55,361 nt of DNA, taken from the NCBI RefSeq assembly GCF_028868675.1, contig NZ_JAGWUA010000005.1:1-55361 (forward strand). Reading direction: 5' to 3'. Below the pieces are notes generated by a model. That model saw only the letters and a program-made list of their open reading frames with translations. It searched no databases and had not been told where the DNA came from. Shown here piece after piece: positions 10,551 to 19,592 of the stretch (position 1 is its first letter; every line of letters begins with the position of its first letter). The position numbers and the translations under genes are program-made. Source of the DNA: Bradyrhizobium sp. GTDB taxonomy: Bacteria; Pseudomonadota; Alphaproteobacteria; Rhizobiales; Xanthobacteraceae.

Positions 10551-10642
10551 GTAGGGTGGGCAAAGCGAAGCGTGCTCACCTCGTTCTTCGCAAGCTGGCA
10601 GAAAATGGTGGGCACGGCGCTCTGCGCCTTTGCCCGCCCTAC
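10551..10642. repeat. Palindromic intergenic repeat, GTAGGGTGGGCAAAG type (copy 1)
   Basis: The element begins GTAGGGTGGGCAAAG and ends TTTGCCCGCCCTAC, its near-exact reverse complement, with shorter inner repeats (GTGGGCAC and CGAAGCGTG). A second copy with the same ends is at 22263-22353. It fills the gap between the LolA-like gene and xthA. Confidence 0.85.
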
Positions 10643-10667
10643 CAGGGCTTGCTAAGACGCATTTTCC

Positions 10668-11483
10668 ATGCGTCTTTCCCTGACAACCTGGAACATCAAT
10701 TCGGTGCGGCTGCGCATCGATCTCGTCGCGAAGTTCATCAAGAGCGCACGGCCGGACGTGCTGTGCCTGCAGGAGACAAAGTGCATCGACGATGCGTTTC
10801 CGCTGAAGCGCTTCAAGCGGCTCGGCTATGAGCACGTCGCGCTGAACGGGCAGAAGGGCTATCACGGCGTCGCCATCGTCTCGAAGCTGCCGTTCGAGAG
10901 CAAGGACATCCGTACCTTCTGCGACAAGGTAGATTCGCGCCACATTTCAGTGTCCTTCGGTGAACGTGCGAACATCGCAAAGCCGCTGGTGGTGCATAAT
11001 TTCTACGTGCCGGCCGGCGGCGACGTTCCCGATCCGGCGCTCAACGAAAAGTTCGACCACAAGCTTCGCTTCCTCGACGAGCTCCGGGCTTGCGAGCCGC
11101 TGCATCCGCGCGGCGACGATCGCCACATCCTGGTCGGCGATCTCAACGTGGCGCCGCACGAGAACGACGTCTGGTCGCACAGGCAGCTCTTGAAGGTGGT
11201 CTCGCACACGCCGATGGAATGCGAAAAGCTGCTTGCCGCGCTGTCGGCCGGCGAATGGATCGACGTCGCGCGCGAGCGCATCCCGATGTCGGAGAAGGTC
11301 TATACGTGGTGGAGCTACCGCGCCGCCGACTGGACCGTGGGCGACCGCGGCCGCCGCCTCGACCACATCTGGGTCTCGCGCGCGCTGAAGGACGCGGTCA
11401 GCGATTTCAGGATCTTGCGCGACGCCCGCGGCTGGGAGCGGCCATCTGACCACGTGCCGGTAACGGTGACGCTGGAGGTGTGA
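10668..11483 (+). CDS. xthA: Exodeoxyribonuclease III
   Basis: A 271-residue member of the exonuclease III/AP endonuclease family, acting in base-excision repair at abasic sites and as a 3'-5' exonuclease on double-stranded DNA. Visible motifs are the N-terminal LTTWNINSVRLR (metal-binding Asn), LCLQETK (catalytic Glu), GDLNVAPHENDVW and the C-terminal RLDHIWVS and SDHVPV (catalytic Asp-His). Length and motif order are standard. It is the last rightward gene before a convergent cNMP-domain gene, with a small palindromic repeat between them. Confidence 0.94.
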   Translation: MRLSLTTWNINSVRLRIDLVAKFIKSARPDVLCLQETKCIDDAFPLKRFKRLGYEHVALNGQKGYHGVAIVSKLPFESKDIRTFCDKVDSRHISVSFGERANIAKPLVVHNFYVPAGGDVPDPALNEKFDHKLRFLDELRACEPLHPRGDDRHILVGDLNVAPHENDVWSHRQLLKVVSHTPMECEKLLAALSAGEWIDVARERIPMSEKVYTWWSYRAADWTVGDRGRRLDHIWVSRALKDAVSDFRILRDARGWERPSDHVPVTVTLEV

Positions 11484-11498
11484 TCTCATGGGCCACCC

Positions 11499-11533
11499 GT
11501 AGCCCGGATGCAGCGAAGCGCAATCCGGGCTAC
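11499..11533. repeat. Small palindromic repeat, GTAGCCCGGAT type
   Basis: GTAGCCCGGATTG-like arms (GTAGCCCGGATG at 11499-11510 and CAATCCGGGCTAC at 11521-11533) enclose GCGAAGCG-type spacer sequence. It lies between the convergent xthA and the cNMP-domain gene, where it could also act as a bidirectional terminator hairpin. Confidence 0.8.
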
Positions 11534-11564
11534 AAGACTACGAAGCCGGCTCGCACGGGACGTC

Positions 11565-12008
11565 TCACGTGCTCAGCTTGCCGCCGGCCATCAGGATGTC
11601 GCTGGCAATCTGGCTCGAGCGCACCGCGAATTCGTCGCGCAGGCGGCGCGCGGCGGCGGGATCGCTTTCCAGCACGCGCTGGAACAGGCTGCGGGCGATG
11701 CGGATGACGGCGGAATGCTCCAGCGCGACCGCGCTCGAGGGCCGCTTCATCGGCACGACCAGCGCGAGCTCGCCGATCAGCGCGCCGGGGCCTGCGATCA
11801 TCTCGGCGCCGGCGCCGTCCTCGACCCGAAACGCGCCGCGCTGAACCACGAAGCCGGCATCGGCCTCGTCGCCCTGGTTGAACAGCGTGTCGCCGCGCGC
11901 GAAACCGCGCTGCTCGGAGCCGATCGCCAGCATGCGCAGCGAGGCGTCTCCCAACAGGCGCAGTGTCGGGACACGCTCGAGCAGCGCTACGTCATCTTCG
12001 ATCGACAT
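11565..12008 (-). CDS. Cyclic-nucleotide-binding-fold protein (Crp-like, no HTH)
   Basis: A 147-residue single-domain protein with the CAP/cNMP beta-roll: LLGDASLRMLAIGSEQRGFARGDTLFNQGD, then GPGALIGELALVVPMKRPSSAVA, matching the phosphate-binding cassette region, and a terminal helix. No DNA-binding helix-turn-helix follows, so it is not a Crp transcription factor on its own. It may bind a cyclic nucleotide or act only as a structural fold. It sits directly downstream of the OmpR-type regulator gene on the same strand (75-bp gap). A 15-bp tandem repeat overlaps its start codon. Confidence 0.8.
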   Translation of the reverse strand: MSIEDDVALLERVPTLRLLGDASLRMLAIGSEQRGFARGDTLFNQGDEADAGFVVQRGAFRVEDGAGAEMIAGPGALIGELALVVPMKRPSSAVALEHSAVIRIARSLFQRVLESDPAAARRLRDEFAVRSSQIASDILMAGGKLST

Positions 12009-12035
12009 TCAGGACCGAGGCATTCAGGACCGAGG
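12006..12035. repeat. 15-bp tandem duplication at the cNMP-gene start
   Basis: CATTCAGGACCGAGG is present twice head to tail (12006-12020 and 12021-12035). The first copy includes the start codon of the leftward gene, so the second copy supplies its ribosome-binding region. Most simply a recent slippage duplication. Confidence 0.75.
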
Positions 12036-12082
12036 CTCAAAAACACCCGGTTCTACGACGAATCGCGGGTCCTTCGAGCGTA

Positions 12083-12769
12083 TCACGGCACCAGCTTGTA
12101 GCCACCGGCTTCCGTGACCAGGATCTCCGGATTGGCGGCGTCCTTCTCGATCTTCTGGCGCAGCCGGTAGATGTGGGTTTCCAGCGTGTGGGTGGTGACG
12201 CCTGAATTGTAACCCCAGACTTCCTGAAGCAGCGTCTCGCGCGACACCGGCATCTGGCCGGCGCGATAGAGGAAGCGGAGGATGGCCGTTTCCTTCTCCG
12301 TCAGTCGCACCTTGCGGGCGTTGGCAGCGGTCAGCATCTTCGATCCCGGCCGGAAGCTGTAGGGACCGACCGAGAACACCGCGTCCTCGCTTGCTTCGTG
12401 CTGGCGGAGCTGGGCGCGAATCCGCGCCAGCAGAACGGCGAAGCGGAAGGGTTTTGCGACGTAGTCGTTGGCCCCGGATTCCAGGCCCAGAATGGTATCG
12501 GAGTCGGTGTCGTGGCCCGTCAGCATGATGATCGGAGCCTTGAAGCCGCCCTTGCGCAGCGAGCGCACGACCTCGCGGCCGTCGGTGTCGGGCAGGCCGA
12601 CATCCATCAGGACCAGATCGGGTGCGTTGGCCTTGGCGGCGCTGGCCCCCTTGGCACCGGTGTCGACGCCGGAGGCTTCGAACTCTTCGTGCAGCGATAA
12701 TTGCTCCACCAGCGTGTCGCGCAGATCGGAATCGTCATCCACGATCAGGATCTTGCGGGCATTGGCCAT
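12083..12769 (-). CDS. OmpR-family response regulator (CenR-like)
   Basis: A 228-residue two-component regulator. The receiver domain (1-120) has the acidic pair DDD near residue 11, the phospho-acceptor Asp in LVLMDVGLPDTDG (about 56), Thr in MLTGHD and Lys in YVAKPF. The output domain (about 130-228) is an OmpR winged helix with LTEKETAILRFLYRAGQMPVSRETLLQEVWGYN. The very strong conservation of the receiver and the overall pattern recall CenR, the envelope regulator of alphaproteobacteria, but I cannot separate it from other OmpR paralogues without a search. No histidine kinase is adjacent. AAGGATGACCCC before the ATG is a good ribosome-binding site. Confidence 0.9.
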   Translation of the reverse strand: MANARKILIVDDDSDLRDTLVEQLSLHEEFEASGVDTGAKGASAAKANAPDLVLMDVGLPDTDGREVVRSLRKGGFKAPIIMLTGHDTDSDTILGLESGANDYVAKPFRFAVLLARIRAQLRQHEASEDAVFSVGPYSFRPGSKMLTAANARKVRLTEKETAILRFLYRAGQMPVSRETLLQEVWGYNSGVTTHTLETHIYRLRQKIEKDAANPEILVTEAGGYKLVP

Positions 12770-12970
12770 GGGGTCATCCTTTGCGGTCCGGCCAGACGCG
12801 TGCGACGGGCCGCGCTCGAGCCGTGATGGTAAGTTGAGGGTCGCCAGATTTATTGTTGTTCGTGTTGAAGTAGTGGGCTGTTACCGATTCACAAGCCAGA
12901 ACCACTCTAACCCAAAATGGCAGGGCATTTCGATGAATGTCCTGTAATGCGGCCGGGACTGCGATCTCGC

Positions 12971-13540
12971 ATGAAAACAATAGATCAATCAAATGCTTAT
13001 ATCAGAGGCCGGTGTGCCGGACCGCTGTCCGCGCTGCGCGTCCGACCGGCCGCCGGCAATCCCAGGCGGGGCTGGCTGACGGCGGGCGCGCTGACGATTC
13101 CCGTGGCGCTCGGGCGGGGCGGCATCCGCGCCAACAAGCGCGAGGGCGACGGCGGCACGCCGAGGGGCACCTTCCGGCCGCGGCAAGTGTGGTGGCGGGC
13201 GGACCGCCACAGCCGGCCGCAGACCTACTTGCCGGTCCGCGCCATCGACGCCGAGGATGCCTGGTGCGAGGACCCGACCAACCGCCACTACAACCGCGCG
13301 ATCCGACGCGGGGGCGAGCAGGGCGGCGACCGGCTCGCCCGCGCCGACCATCTCTACGATTTCATCGTCGAGATCGACCACAATACGCGGCCGCGCATTG
13401 CCGGCCGCGGCAGCGCGGTGTTCCTGCATCTCGCGCGCGACAATTTCGGTCCGACCGCGGGCTGTGTCGCGATGACGAAATCGGCGATGCTGCGATTGCT
13501 GCGGCGAATGGGGCCGCGCACCAGGATCATCGTCGGGTGA
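12971..13540 (+). CDS. L,D-transpeptidase (YkuD) family protein
   Basis: About 189 residues with the YkuD catalytic signature FLHLARDNFGPTAGCVAM near the C-terminus (His and the Cys nucleophile), preceded by the GTPRGTFRPRQVWWRADRH and EDPTNRHYNR segments. YkuD enzymes form 3-3 peptidoglycan cross-links or attach proteins to peptidoglycan. No signal peptide or anchor can be seen, unusual for a periplasmic enzyme, which suggests an unorthodox export route or a wrong start. The ATG at 12971 is chosen; ATGs at 12917 and 12947 remain possible. A hydratase gene begins 5 bp after its stop. Confidence 0.82.
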   Translation: MKTIDQSNAYIRGRCAGPLSALRVRPAAGNPRRGWLTAGALTIPVALGRGGIRANKREGDGGTPRGTFRPRQVWWRADRHSRPQTYLPVRAIDAEDAWCEDPTNRHYNRAIRRGGEQGGDRLARADHLYDFIVEIDHNTRPRIAGRGSAVFLHLARDNFGPTAGCVAMTKSAMLRLLRRMGPRTRIIVG

Positions 13541-13545
13541 GGACC

Positions 13546-14331
13546 ATGCTGAACAACGACCAGATCGCCGCCGCCTCGCGTATCCTCTACGGCCACTGGC
13601 AGGCCGGTACCAAGCTTGATGCACTCGAGGCGCCGCTGCAGCCGCGCGATCGCGCGGACGGCTATGCCATCCAGGCCGCGCTCGAATCCCGCTCGAACGA
13701 GAAGCCGTTCGGCTGGAAGATCGCGGCGACCAGCGAAGCCGGGCAGAAGCACATCAACGTCGCTGGGCCGATGGCCGGACGCATTTTGGCCGAGACCGTC
13801 ATCGCCGATGGCGGCACCGCCTCGATGAAGGGCAACGAGATGCGGGTGGGCGAGCCCGAATTCGCCTTCCGCATGGGCCGCGATCTGCCGCCGCGCGCAT
13901 CAGCCTACAGCGTCGCGGAGGTGCTTGCCGCGGTCGCCACGCTGCATCCCGCGATCGAAATCCCGGACTCGCGCTTTGCCGATTTCGTCAGCGCCGGAGA
14001 AGCGCAGCTCATCGCCGACAACGCCTGCGCGCATCTGTTCGTGCTGGGTTCGCCGACGACGGCGGACTGGCGCGCGCGCGATCTCGTGGAGGAGCGGCCG
14101 GAGATCACGCTGCGCGGCCAGCGCCATGTCGGCCACGGCAGGAACGTGCTCGGCGATCCCCGCGTCGCGCTCGCCTGGCTCGCCAACGAATTGCGCGCGC
14201 TCGGCATCACGCTCCGGGCGGGGGAGGTGGTGACGACAGGCACCTGCCATCCGCCGCTGCCGATCGCGGCGGGCGATCGTCTCGCGGCGGATTTCGGCGT
14301 GCTCGGAAAAGTATCGGTGAAGTTCGAGTAG
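13546..14331 (+). CDS. 2-keto-4-pentenoate hydratase / FAH-type protein
   Basis: A 261-residue member of the hydratase branch of the fumarylacetoacetase (FAH) superfamily, like MhpD/TesE enzymes that add water to 2-hydroxypenta-2,4-dienoate in aromatic meta-cleavage pathways. Motifs seen are GWKIAATSEAGQKHINV, EPEFAFRMGRDLPPR (metal-binding Glu), HPAIEIPDSRF and the C-terminal GDRLAADFGVLGKVSVKF. No other catabolic gene is nearby, so the real substrate cannot be inferred. It starts 5 bp after the L,D-transpeptidase gene and converges on yggS. Confidence 0.85.
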   Translation: MLNNDQIAAASRILYGHWQAGTKLDALEAPLQPRDRADGYAIQAALESRSNEKPFGWKIAATSEAGQKHINVAGPMAGRILAETVIADGGTASMKGNEMRVGEPEFAFRMGRDLPPRASAYSVAEVLAAVATLHPAIEIPDSRFADFVSAGEAQLIADNACAHLFVLGSPTTADWRARDLVEERPEITLRGQRHVGHGRNVLGDPRVALAWLANELRALGITLRAGEVVTTGTCHPPLPIAAGDRLAADFGVLGKVSVKFE

Positions 14332-14343
14332 GACGCCACAAGA

Positions 14344-14366
14344 TAGCCTGCTGCGATGTCAGGCTA
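14344..14366. terminator. Hairpin between convergent hydratase and yggS
   Basis: TAGCCTG (14344-14350) and CAGGCTA (14360-14366) form a 7-bp stem with a 9-nt loop. The right arm contains the yggS stop codon. No T-run is visible on either side, so termination is only a guess. Confidence 0.4.
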
Positions 14367-15053
14367 GCGATGCCCGAAGATCGCCGAGCCGACGCGGATA
14401 TGCGTGGCGCCGAGCATGATGGCGGTGGCGAAATCCGCGCTCATGCCCATCGAGAGATTCTCCAGCCCGTTGCGCGCGGCGATCTTGGCGGTCAGCGCGA
14501 AATGCGCGGCCGGCGGCTCGTCTACCGGGGGGATGCACATCAGTCCGGAGATCCGCAAACCATAATCGTCGCGGCAGCGCGCGAGGAACGCGTCGGCGTC
14601 GCCGGGCGCGACGCCGGCCTTCTGCGGCTCCTCGCCGATGTTGATCTGGACGAACAGTTCCGGGTGCCTGTTCTGGGATTCGATTTCCTTGGCTAAGGCC
14701 TGGCAAATGCTCGGGCGGTCGACCGAATGGATGGCGTCGAACAGCGCGACCGCCTCTTTCGCCTTGTTGGACTGCAGCGGCCCGATCAGGTGCAGCCGGA
14801 TATCGGGGTAAGCGGACATCAACGCCGGCCACTTTCCCTTGGCTTCCTGCACGCGATTTTCACCGAAAACGCGTTGTCCGGCGGCGATCACCGGTGAAAT
14901 CGCATCGGCCGCGAAGGTCTTGGAGACCGCGATCAGCGTCACCGAGGCGCGATCGCGCCGCGCATCGGCGCAGGCCCGCGCGACCTCCCGCTCCACCGCG
15001 GCGAGCGCATTTGGTGAATGCCCGGTTAACGGCGCGGTGTTCGTTGCTGTCAT
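14364..15053 (-). CDS. yggS: PLP homeostasis protein YggS/PLPBP
   Basis: A 229-residue YggS/PROSC protein, a single-domain PLP-binding barrel that buffers free pyridoxal phosphate. The PLP lysine is in LIAVSKTF near residue 41; HLIGPLQSNKAKEAV, FVQINIGEEPQKAGV, LMCIPP and LSMGMSADFATAIMLGATHIRVGSAIFG are the standard signature segments. The start is the ATG at 15053; the frame is open to 15107 but the extra residues are not family-like. Its upstream region is shared with the divergent diguanylate cyclase. Confidence 0.95.
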   Translation of the reverse strand: MTATNTAPLTGHSPNALAAVEREVARACADARRDRASVTLIAVSKTFAADAISPVIAAGQRVFGENRVQEAKGKWPALMSAYPDIRLHLIGPLQSNKAKEAVALFDAIHSVDRPSICQALAKEIESQNRHPELFVQINIGEEPQKAGVAPGDADAFLARCRDDYGLRISGLMCIPPVDEPPAAHFALTAKIAARNGLENLSMGMSADFATAIMLGATHIRVGSAIFGHR

Positions 15054-15101
15054 GATGTCCGATCGACCGTGATAGTACGGAGGTAGTTCCAATTTTACCC
15101 A

Positions 15102-15123
15102 GTTCAAGAAAGGGTTCTTGAAC
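15102..15123. promoter_or_regulatory. Perfect 9-bp inverted repeat in divergent promoter
   Basis: GTTCAAGAA (15102-15110) and TTCTTGAAC (15115-15123) flank AGGG. It sits 39 bp before the diguanylate cyclase start and 49 bp before the yggS start, well placed for an operator or for a leader hairpin of the cyclase mRNA. Confidence 0.5.
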
Positions 15124-15161
15124 CCTTCGGCCTACCTTGCGCGCGGGGGTGGGTAACGAAA

Positions 15162-16850
15162 ATGGCAAACGTCAGTCTCAACCGCAAGCGCGTGAAACTC
15201 AAGCAGGTTCTCGGCATCCGGGCCAGGCTGGCCCTGCTGGCCGTGATCCTGGTTGCGCCCCTGATGTTCGAGCGCATCCGTTCGCTCGAGGAAGCGCGCG
15301 GCAAGCAGATCGCGCAGGCCACGGTCGAATTCACCACCGTGGCGCGGCACAGCGCGGACGCGCAGCGGGAGGTCATCTCCTCGGTCGAGACCATCCTGAA
15401 ATCGGAAGCCTTCATCCGCGCCTCGATCGGCGGCGTCAGCCGCAGTTGCGACGTGCTGCGCGCGAGCCTGCCGACCAGCCTGCCGTGGATCCGCACGCTG
15501 CTGATCGCCGGCCAGGACGGACGCATCCAGTGCTCCACCAACAACATGTATGTCGGCCTCGATCTGAGCGACCGGCCGTATTTCCAGCAGGCGCAGGAGA
15601 CCGGCCGCTTCGTGCTGTCCGACTTCCTGCTCGCGCGTCCCGCGCAGACGCCGACCGTCATGGCGGTCTACCCGGTCTCGGCGCTGTCGGGCGAATCCGA
15701 CGCCGTCGTGCTCGCCACCGTGAACCTCGAGTGGATGTCGAAGATCATGTACAATCTGGGCGGCCGGCCCGGCATCTCCGCCGTGCTGGTCGACAGCGCG
15801 GGCACGGTGCTCGCGGCCCCCGCCGACCAGCGCAGCGCTGTCGGGCGCCCGCTCGACAACATCCCGCTGATGGCGGCGATCTCCGACATGGCGCTGCGCT
15901 CGGACCAGGACGAGGGATCGCTGTCCTTCATGGCGGCCGACGGCTCCAGGCGCGCGGTCAGCTTCATCCGCATCGCCGGCACCAATGCGCGCCTGATCGC
16001 CAGCATCGACGAGGACAAGGTCTCCGCCGCCGTCAGCCGCGACATCCGCACCGCCTATCTGCAGCTCGCCTTCGTCGTCGTCTTCGTCCTGCTCGGCGCG
16101 CTGATCGCCGCCGAAAAACTCGTGATCAAGCCGATCGAGATGCTGGCCGACATGGCCAAGCGCTTCGGCGAGGGCGACCTGTCGGCGCGCGCCGCGCGCA
16201 ATCGCCTGCCTTCCGAATTCGTGCCGCTCGCGCGCGCCTTCAACGCCATGGCAGCCCAACTCGGCCAGCGCGAGCGCGAGCTGGTCGCCAGCAACGACCG
16301 CCTGACCGTGATGGCCTCGATCGACATGCTCTCGGGGCTCGCCAACCGCCGCGGCTTCCAGAGCCGGCTCGATTTCGACTGGATGCGGGCGCAGCAGCAT
16401 CACAGCGAGCTGTCGCTGCTGATGATCGACGTCGATCATTTCAAGCTGTTCAACGACACCTACGGCCACCTCGAAGGCGATTCCTGCCTGACCAGAATCG
16501 GCGAGACGCTGTCCGGGATCGCCGCCGACACTTTGGGCTTTGCGGCCCGCTATGGCGGCGAGGAGTTCTGCCTGTTGCTACCGAACGCCGACCTGGCGCA
16601 GGCCGCCGAGATCGGCGAGAAGGTGCGCGCCGCCGTGCTGCAGCTCTGCCTGCCGCACATCACCTCCGAGCACATGATCGTGAGCGTCAGCATCGGCGTC
16701 GCCGCGACCCGTCCGAACGAGACCTTGCGTCCGGGCGACCTGATCGAGGCGGCCGACGCCGCCCTCTACGCCGCAAAGCACCGCGGCCGGAACATGGTGG
16801 TCGAGCACGGCGTGGTGCCGGTCCGCGCCGGCATCGCGATGGCGGGCTAG
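15162..16850 (+). CDS. Membrane diguanylate cyclase with periplasmic sensor and HAMP
   Basis: A 562-residue protein: membrane helix at about 19-37, a periplasmic dCache-like sensor region (about 40-290, with CSTNNMYVGLDLSDRPYFQQA), second helix at about 298-320 (LAFVVVFVLLGALIAAE), HAMP domain (about 322-375, ending with SEFVPLARAFNAMAAQL), and a GGDEF domain (about 385-550) with LSGLANRRGF, MIDVDHFKLFNDTYGH and RYGGEEF. The ligand is unknown. The I-site RxxD is absent (DTLG at that position), as in the smaller GGDEF protein of this window. An inverted repeat lies in its promoter region. Confidence 0.92.
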   Translation: MANVSLNRKRVKLKQVLGIRARLALLAVILVAPLMFERIRSLEEARGKQIAQATVEFTTVARHSADAQREVISSVETILKSEAFIRASIGGVSRSCDVLRASLPTSLPWIRTLLIAGQDGRIQCSTNNMYVGLDLSDRPYFQQAQETGRFVLSDFLLARPAQTPTVMAVYPVSALSGESDAVVLATVNLEWMSKIMYNLGGRPGISAVLVDSAGTVLAAPADQRSAVGRPLDNIPLMAAISDMALRSDQDEGSLSFMAADGSRRAVSFIRIAGTNARLIASIDEDKVSAAVSRDIRTAYLQLAFVVVFVLLGALIAAEKLVIKPIEMLADMAKRFGEGDLSARAARNRLPSEFVPLARAFNAMAAQLGQRERELVASNDRLTVMASIDMLSGLANRRGFQSRLDFDWMRAQQHHSELSLLMIDVDHFKLFNDTYGHLEGDSCLTRIGETLSGIAADTLGFAARYGGEEFCLLLPNADLAQAAEIGEKVRAAVLQLCLPHITSEHMIVSVSIGVAATRPNETLRPGDLIEAADAALYAAKHRGRNMVVEHGVVPVRAGIAMAG

Positions 16851-16967
16851 CCGCCGCCCTTCCCTGGGCCTTTTCGGCCGTCCCGGGCGTTGACCCCCGA
16901 GCCCCTTTTGTGGCCTAGTCCGCCGTCTTTATCGACGGCCGAATCCACGAAAAACCCCAGCGATTCC

Positions 16968-19592
16968 ATGACCTCCGAACGATATAACGCCCGCGACGCC
17001 GAACCGCGCTGGCAAGCCGCCTGGGACGACCAGAAGATCTTCGTCTCCAAGAACGACGATCCGCGGCCGAAATATTATGTCCTGGAGATGTTCCCCTACC
17101 CGTCCGGGCGCATCCATATCGGCCATGTCCGGAACTATACGCTCGGCGACGTGCTGGCCCGCTTCATGCGCGCGAGGGGCTTCAACGTGCTGCACCCGAT
17201 GGGCTGGGACGCTTTCGGCCTGCCGGCCGAGAACGCCGCGATCGAGCGCAAGGTCGCGCCGAAGGCCTGGACCTACGACAACATCGCCACGATGAAGAAG
17301 CAGCTCCGTTCGATCGGGCTGTCGCTGGACTGGAGCCGCGAGATCGCGACCTGCGATCCCTCCTACTACAAGCACCAGCAGAAGATGTTCCTGGACTTCT
17401 TGCGCACCGGTCTCGCCGAGCGCGAGAAGCGCAAGGTGAACTGGGACCCGGTCGACATGACCGTGCTCGCCAACGAGCAGGTGATCGACGGCCGCGGCTG
17501 GCGCTCCGGCGCCGTCGTGGAACAACGGGAAATGAACCAGTGGGTCTTCAAGATCACGAAGTACTCGCAGGAACTGCTTGCCGCGCTGGATGGGCTCGAT
17601 CGCTGGCCCGACAAGGTGCGGCTGATGCAGCGCAACTGGATCGGCCGCTCGGAAGGCCTCTTGATCCGCTTCGCGCTCGACGCCGCGACGACGCCCGCTG
17701 GCGAGACGGAGCTGAAGATTTTCACCACGCGCCCCGACACGCTGTTCGGCGCCAAGTTCATGGCGATCTCGGCCGATCATCCGCTGGCGCAGGCAGCAGC
17801 CGCGAAGAATCCGAAGCTCGCGGAGTTCATCGCCGAGATCAAGCGGATGGGCACCGCGCAGGAGATCATCGACACCGCCGAGAAGCAGGGTTTCGACACC
17901 GGCATCCGCGCCGTGCACCCGTTCGATCCGACCTGGAAGCTGCCGGTCTACGTCGCAAACTTCGTGCTGATGGAATACGGCACCGGTGCGATCTTCGGCT
18001 GCCCCGCGCACGACCAGCGCGACCTCGACTTCGTCAACAAGTACGGTCTCGGCAACGTACCGGTGGTGTGCCCGGAAGGCCAGGATCCGAAGTCATTCGT
18101 CATCACCGACACCGCCTTTGACGGCGACGGCCGCATGATCAATTCGCGCTTCCTCGACGGCATGACCATCGAGCAGGCCAAGGAAGATGTGGCCAAGCGG
18201 CTGGAAACCGAGACGCGCGGCAACGCGCCCGTCGGCGAGCGGCAGGTCAATTTCCGCCTGCGCGACTGGGGCATCTCGCGCCAGCGCTATTGGGGCTGCC
18301 CGATCCCGGTGATCCACTGCCCGACATGCGACGTGGTGCCGGTGCCGGACGAGGACTTGCCCGTGCGGCTGCCTGATGATGCGACCTTCGACAGGCCCGG
18401 CAACGCGCTCGACCATCATCCGACCTGGAAGCACGTGAATTGCCCCAAATGCGGTGGCAAGGCGCAGCGTGAAACCGACACCATGGACACCTTCGTGGAT
18501 TCGTCCTGGTACTTTGCGCGCTTCACCGATCCCTGGAACGAGACCTCGCCGACCACCCAGCCGCTGGTGAACCGAATGATGCCGGTCGACCAGTATATCG
18601 GCGGCGTCGAGCACGCGATCCTGCATCTGCTCTACAGCCGCTTCTTCGTGCGCGCGATGAAGGCGACCGGCCACATCGCCATGGAGGAGCCGTTCGCCGG
18701 CATGTTCACCCAGGGTATGGTGGTGCACGAGACCTACCAGAAGGCGGACGGCACGTTCGTCCAGCCGGCCGAAGTGAAGATCGAGGGAGCCGGCAACGAC
18801 CGCCGCGCCAGCCTGCTGGCGACCGGCGAGCAGGTCGCGATCGGCCCCATCGAGAAGATGTCGAAGTCGAAGAAGAACACCGTCGACCCCGACGACATCA
18901 TCGAGACCTACGGCGCCGACGTCGCGCGTTGGTTCATGCTGTCGGACTCACCGCCGGATCGCGACGTGATCTGGAGCGACGAGCGGGTGCAGGGCGCCTC
19001 GCGCTTCGTGCAGCGGCTGTGGCGGCTGGTCGGTGAATCCGCCGGTATCGCCAAGGGCGCGTCGGCCGCCCGGCCGGCGAGCTTTGGCGAGGACGCGACC
19101 GCCTTGCGCAAGGCCGCTCATGGCGCGCTGGACAAGGTCACGGCCGGGATCGAGCGGCTGCATTTCAACGTCTGCCTCGCCCATATCCGCGAGTTCGCCA
19201 ACGCCCTGTCGGAGGCCCTGCAGCGGCCCGGCCAGCCTTCCCCTGACCTTGCCTGGGCGGTCAAGGAGGCCAGCCGGATCCTGGTCCAGCTGTTCTCCCC
19301 GATGATGCCGCATCTGGCCGAGGAATGCTGGCAGGCCCTGGGCGGGAGCGGACTGGTATCGGAGGCCGCTTGGCCGCAAATCGAACGCGATTTGCTGGTT
19401 GAAGATAGCGTGACACTGGTGGTCCAGGTCAACGGCAAGAAGCGGGGCGAGGTCACCGTGGCAACAGCGGCACAGAATCCGGAAATCGAGGCTGCCGTTT
19501 TGGCGCTCGATGCGGTAAAGCTGGCGCTGGACGGCAAGCCCGTCCGCAAGGTGATCATCGTTCCCAAGAGGATCGTGAATGTCGTCGGCTAG
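16968..19592 (+). CDS. leuS: Leucyl-tRNA synthetase
   Basis: An 874-residue class I synthetase that charges tRNA-Leu. The HIGH signature ([12 protein letters not shown]) is at residues 50-53 and KMSKS at 630-634. Between them lies the CP1 editing domain (about 225-420, with [14 protein letters not shown] and [15 protein letters not shown]). The zinc-type segment CPTCDVVP and [24 protein letters not shown] are present. The C-terminal anticodon and tail domains are complete. ATG 16968 gives the conserved [16 protein letters not shown] start; the frame is open to 16890. It overlaps lptE by 14 bp. Confidence 0.97.
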   Translation: MTSERYNARDAEPRWQAAWDDQKIFVSKNDDPRPKYYVLEMFPYPSGRIHIGHVRNYTLGDVLARFMRARGFNVLHPMGWDAFGLPAENAAIERKVAPKAWTYDNIATMKKQLRSIGLSLDWSREIATCDPSYYKHQQKMFLDFLRTGLAEREKRKVNWDPVDMTVLANEQVIDGRGWRSGAVVEQREMNQWVFKITKYSQELLAALDGLDRWPDKVRLMQRNWIGRSEGLLIRFALDAATTPAGETELKIFTTRPDTLFGAKFMAISADHPLAQAAAAKNPKLAEFIAEIKRMGTAQEIIDTAEKQGFDTGIRAVHPFDPTWKLPVYVANFVLMEYGTGAIFGCPAHDQRDLDFVNKYGLGNVPVVCPEGQDPKSFVITDTAFDGDGRMINSRFLDGMTIEQAKEDVAKRLETETRGNAPVGERQVNFRLRDWGISRQRYWGCPIPVIHCPTCDVVPVPDEDLPVRLPDDATFDRPGNALDHHPTWKHVNCPKCGGKAQRETDTMDTFVDSSWYFARFTDPWNETSPTTQPLVNRMMPVDQYIGGVEHAILHLLYSRFFVRAMKATGHIAMEEPFAGMFTQGMVVHETYQKADGTFVQPAEVKIEGAGNDRRASLLATGEQVAIGPIEKMSKSKKNTVDPDDIIETYGADVARWFMLSDSPPDRDVIWSDERVQGASRFVQRLWRLVGESAGIAKGASAARPASFGEDATALRKAAHGALDKVTAGIERLHFNVCLAHIREFANALSEALQRPGQPSPDLAWAVKEASRILVQLFSPMMPHLAEECWQALGGSGLVSEAAWPQIERDLLVEDSVTLVVQVNGKKRGEVTVATAAQNPEIEAAVLALDAVKLALDGKPVRKVIIVPKRIVNVVG

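Noticed and set aside
5953..10563. A 1536-codon open frame on the minus strand opposite the aminotransferase, ftsK and lolA genes
   Set aside because: It is an antisense shadow of high-GC coding sequence; its translation is Arg/Asp/Gly-rich low-complexity text without any domain, while the plus strand carries three recognisable proteins.
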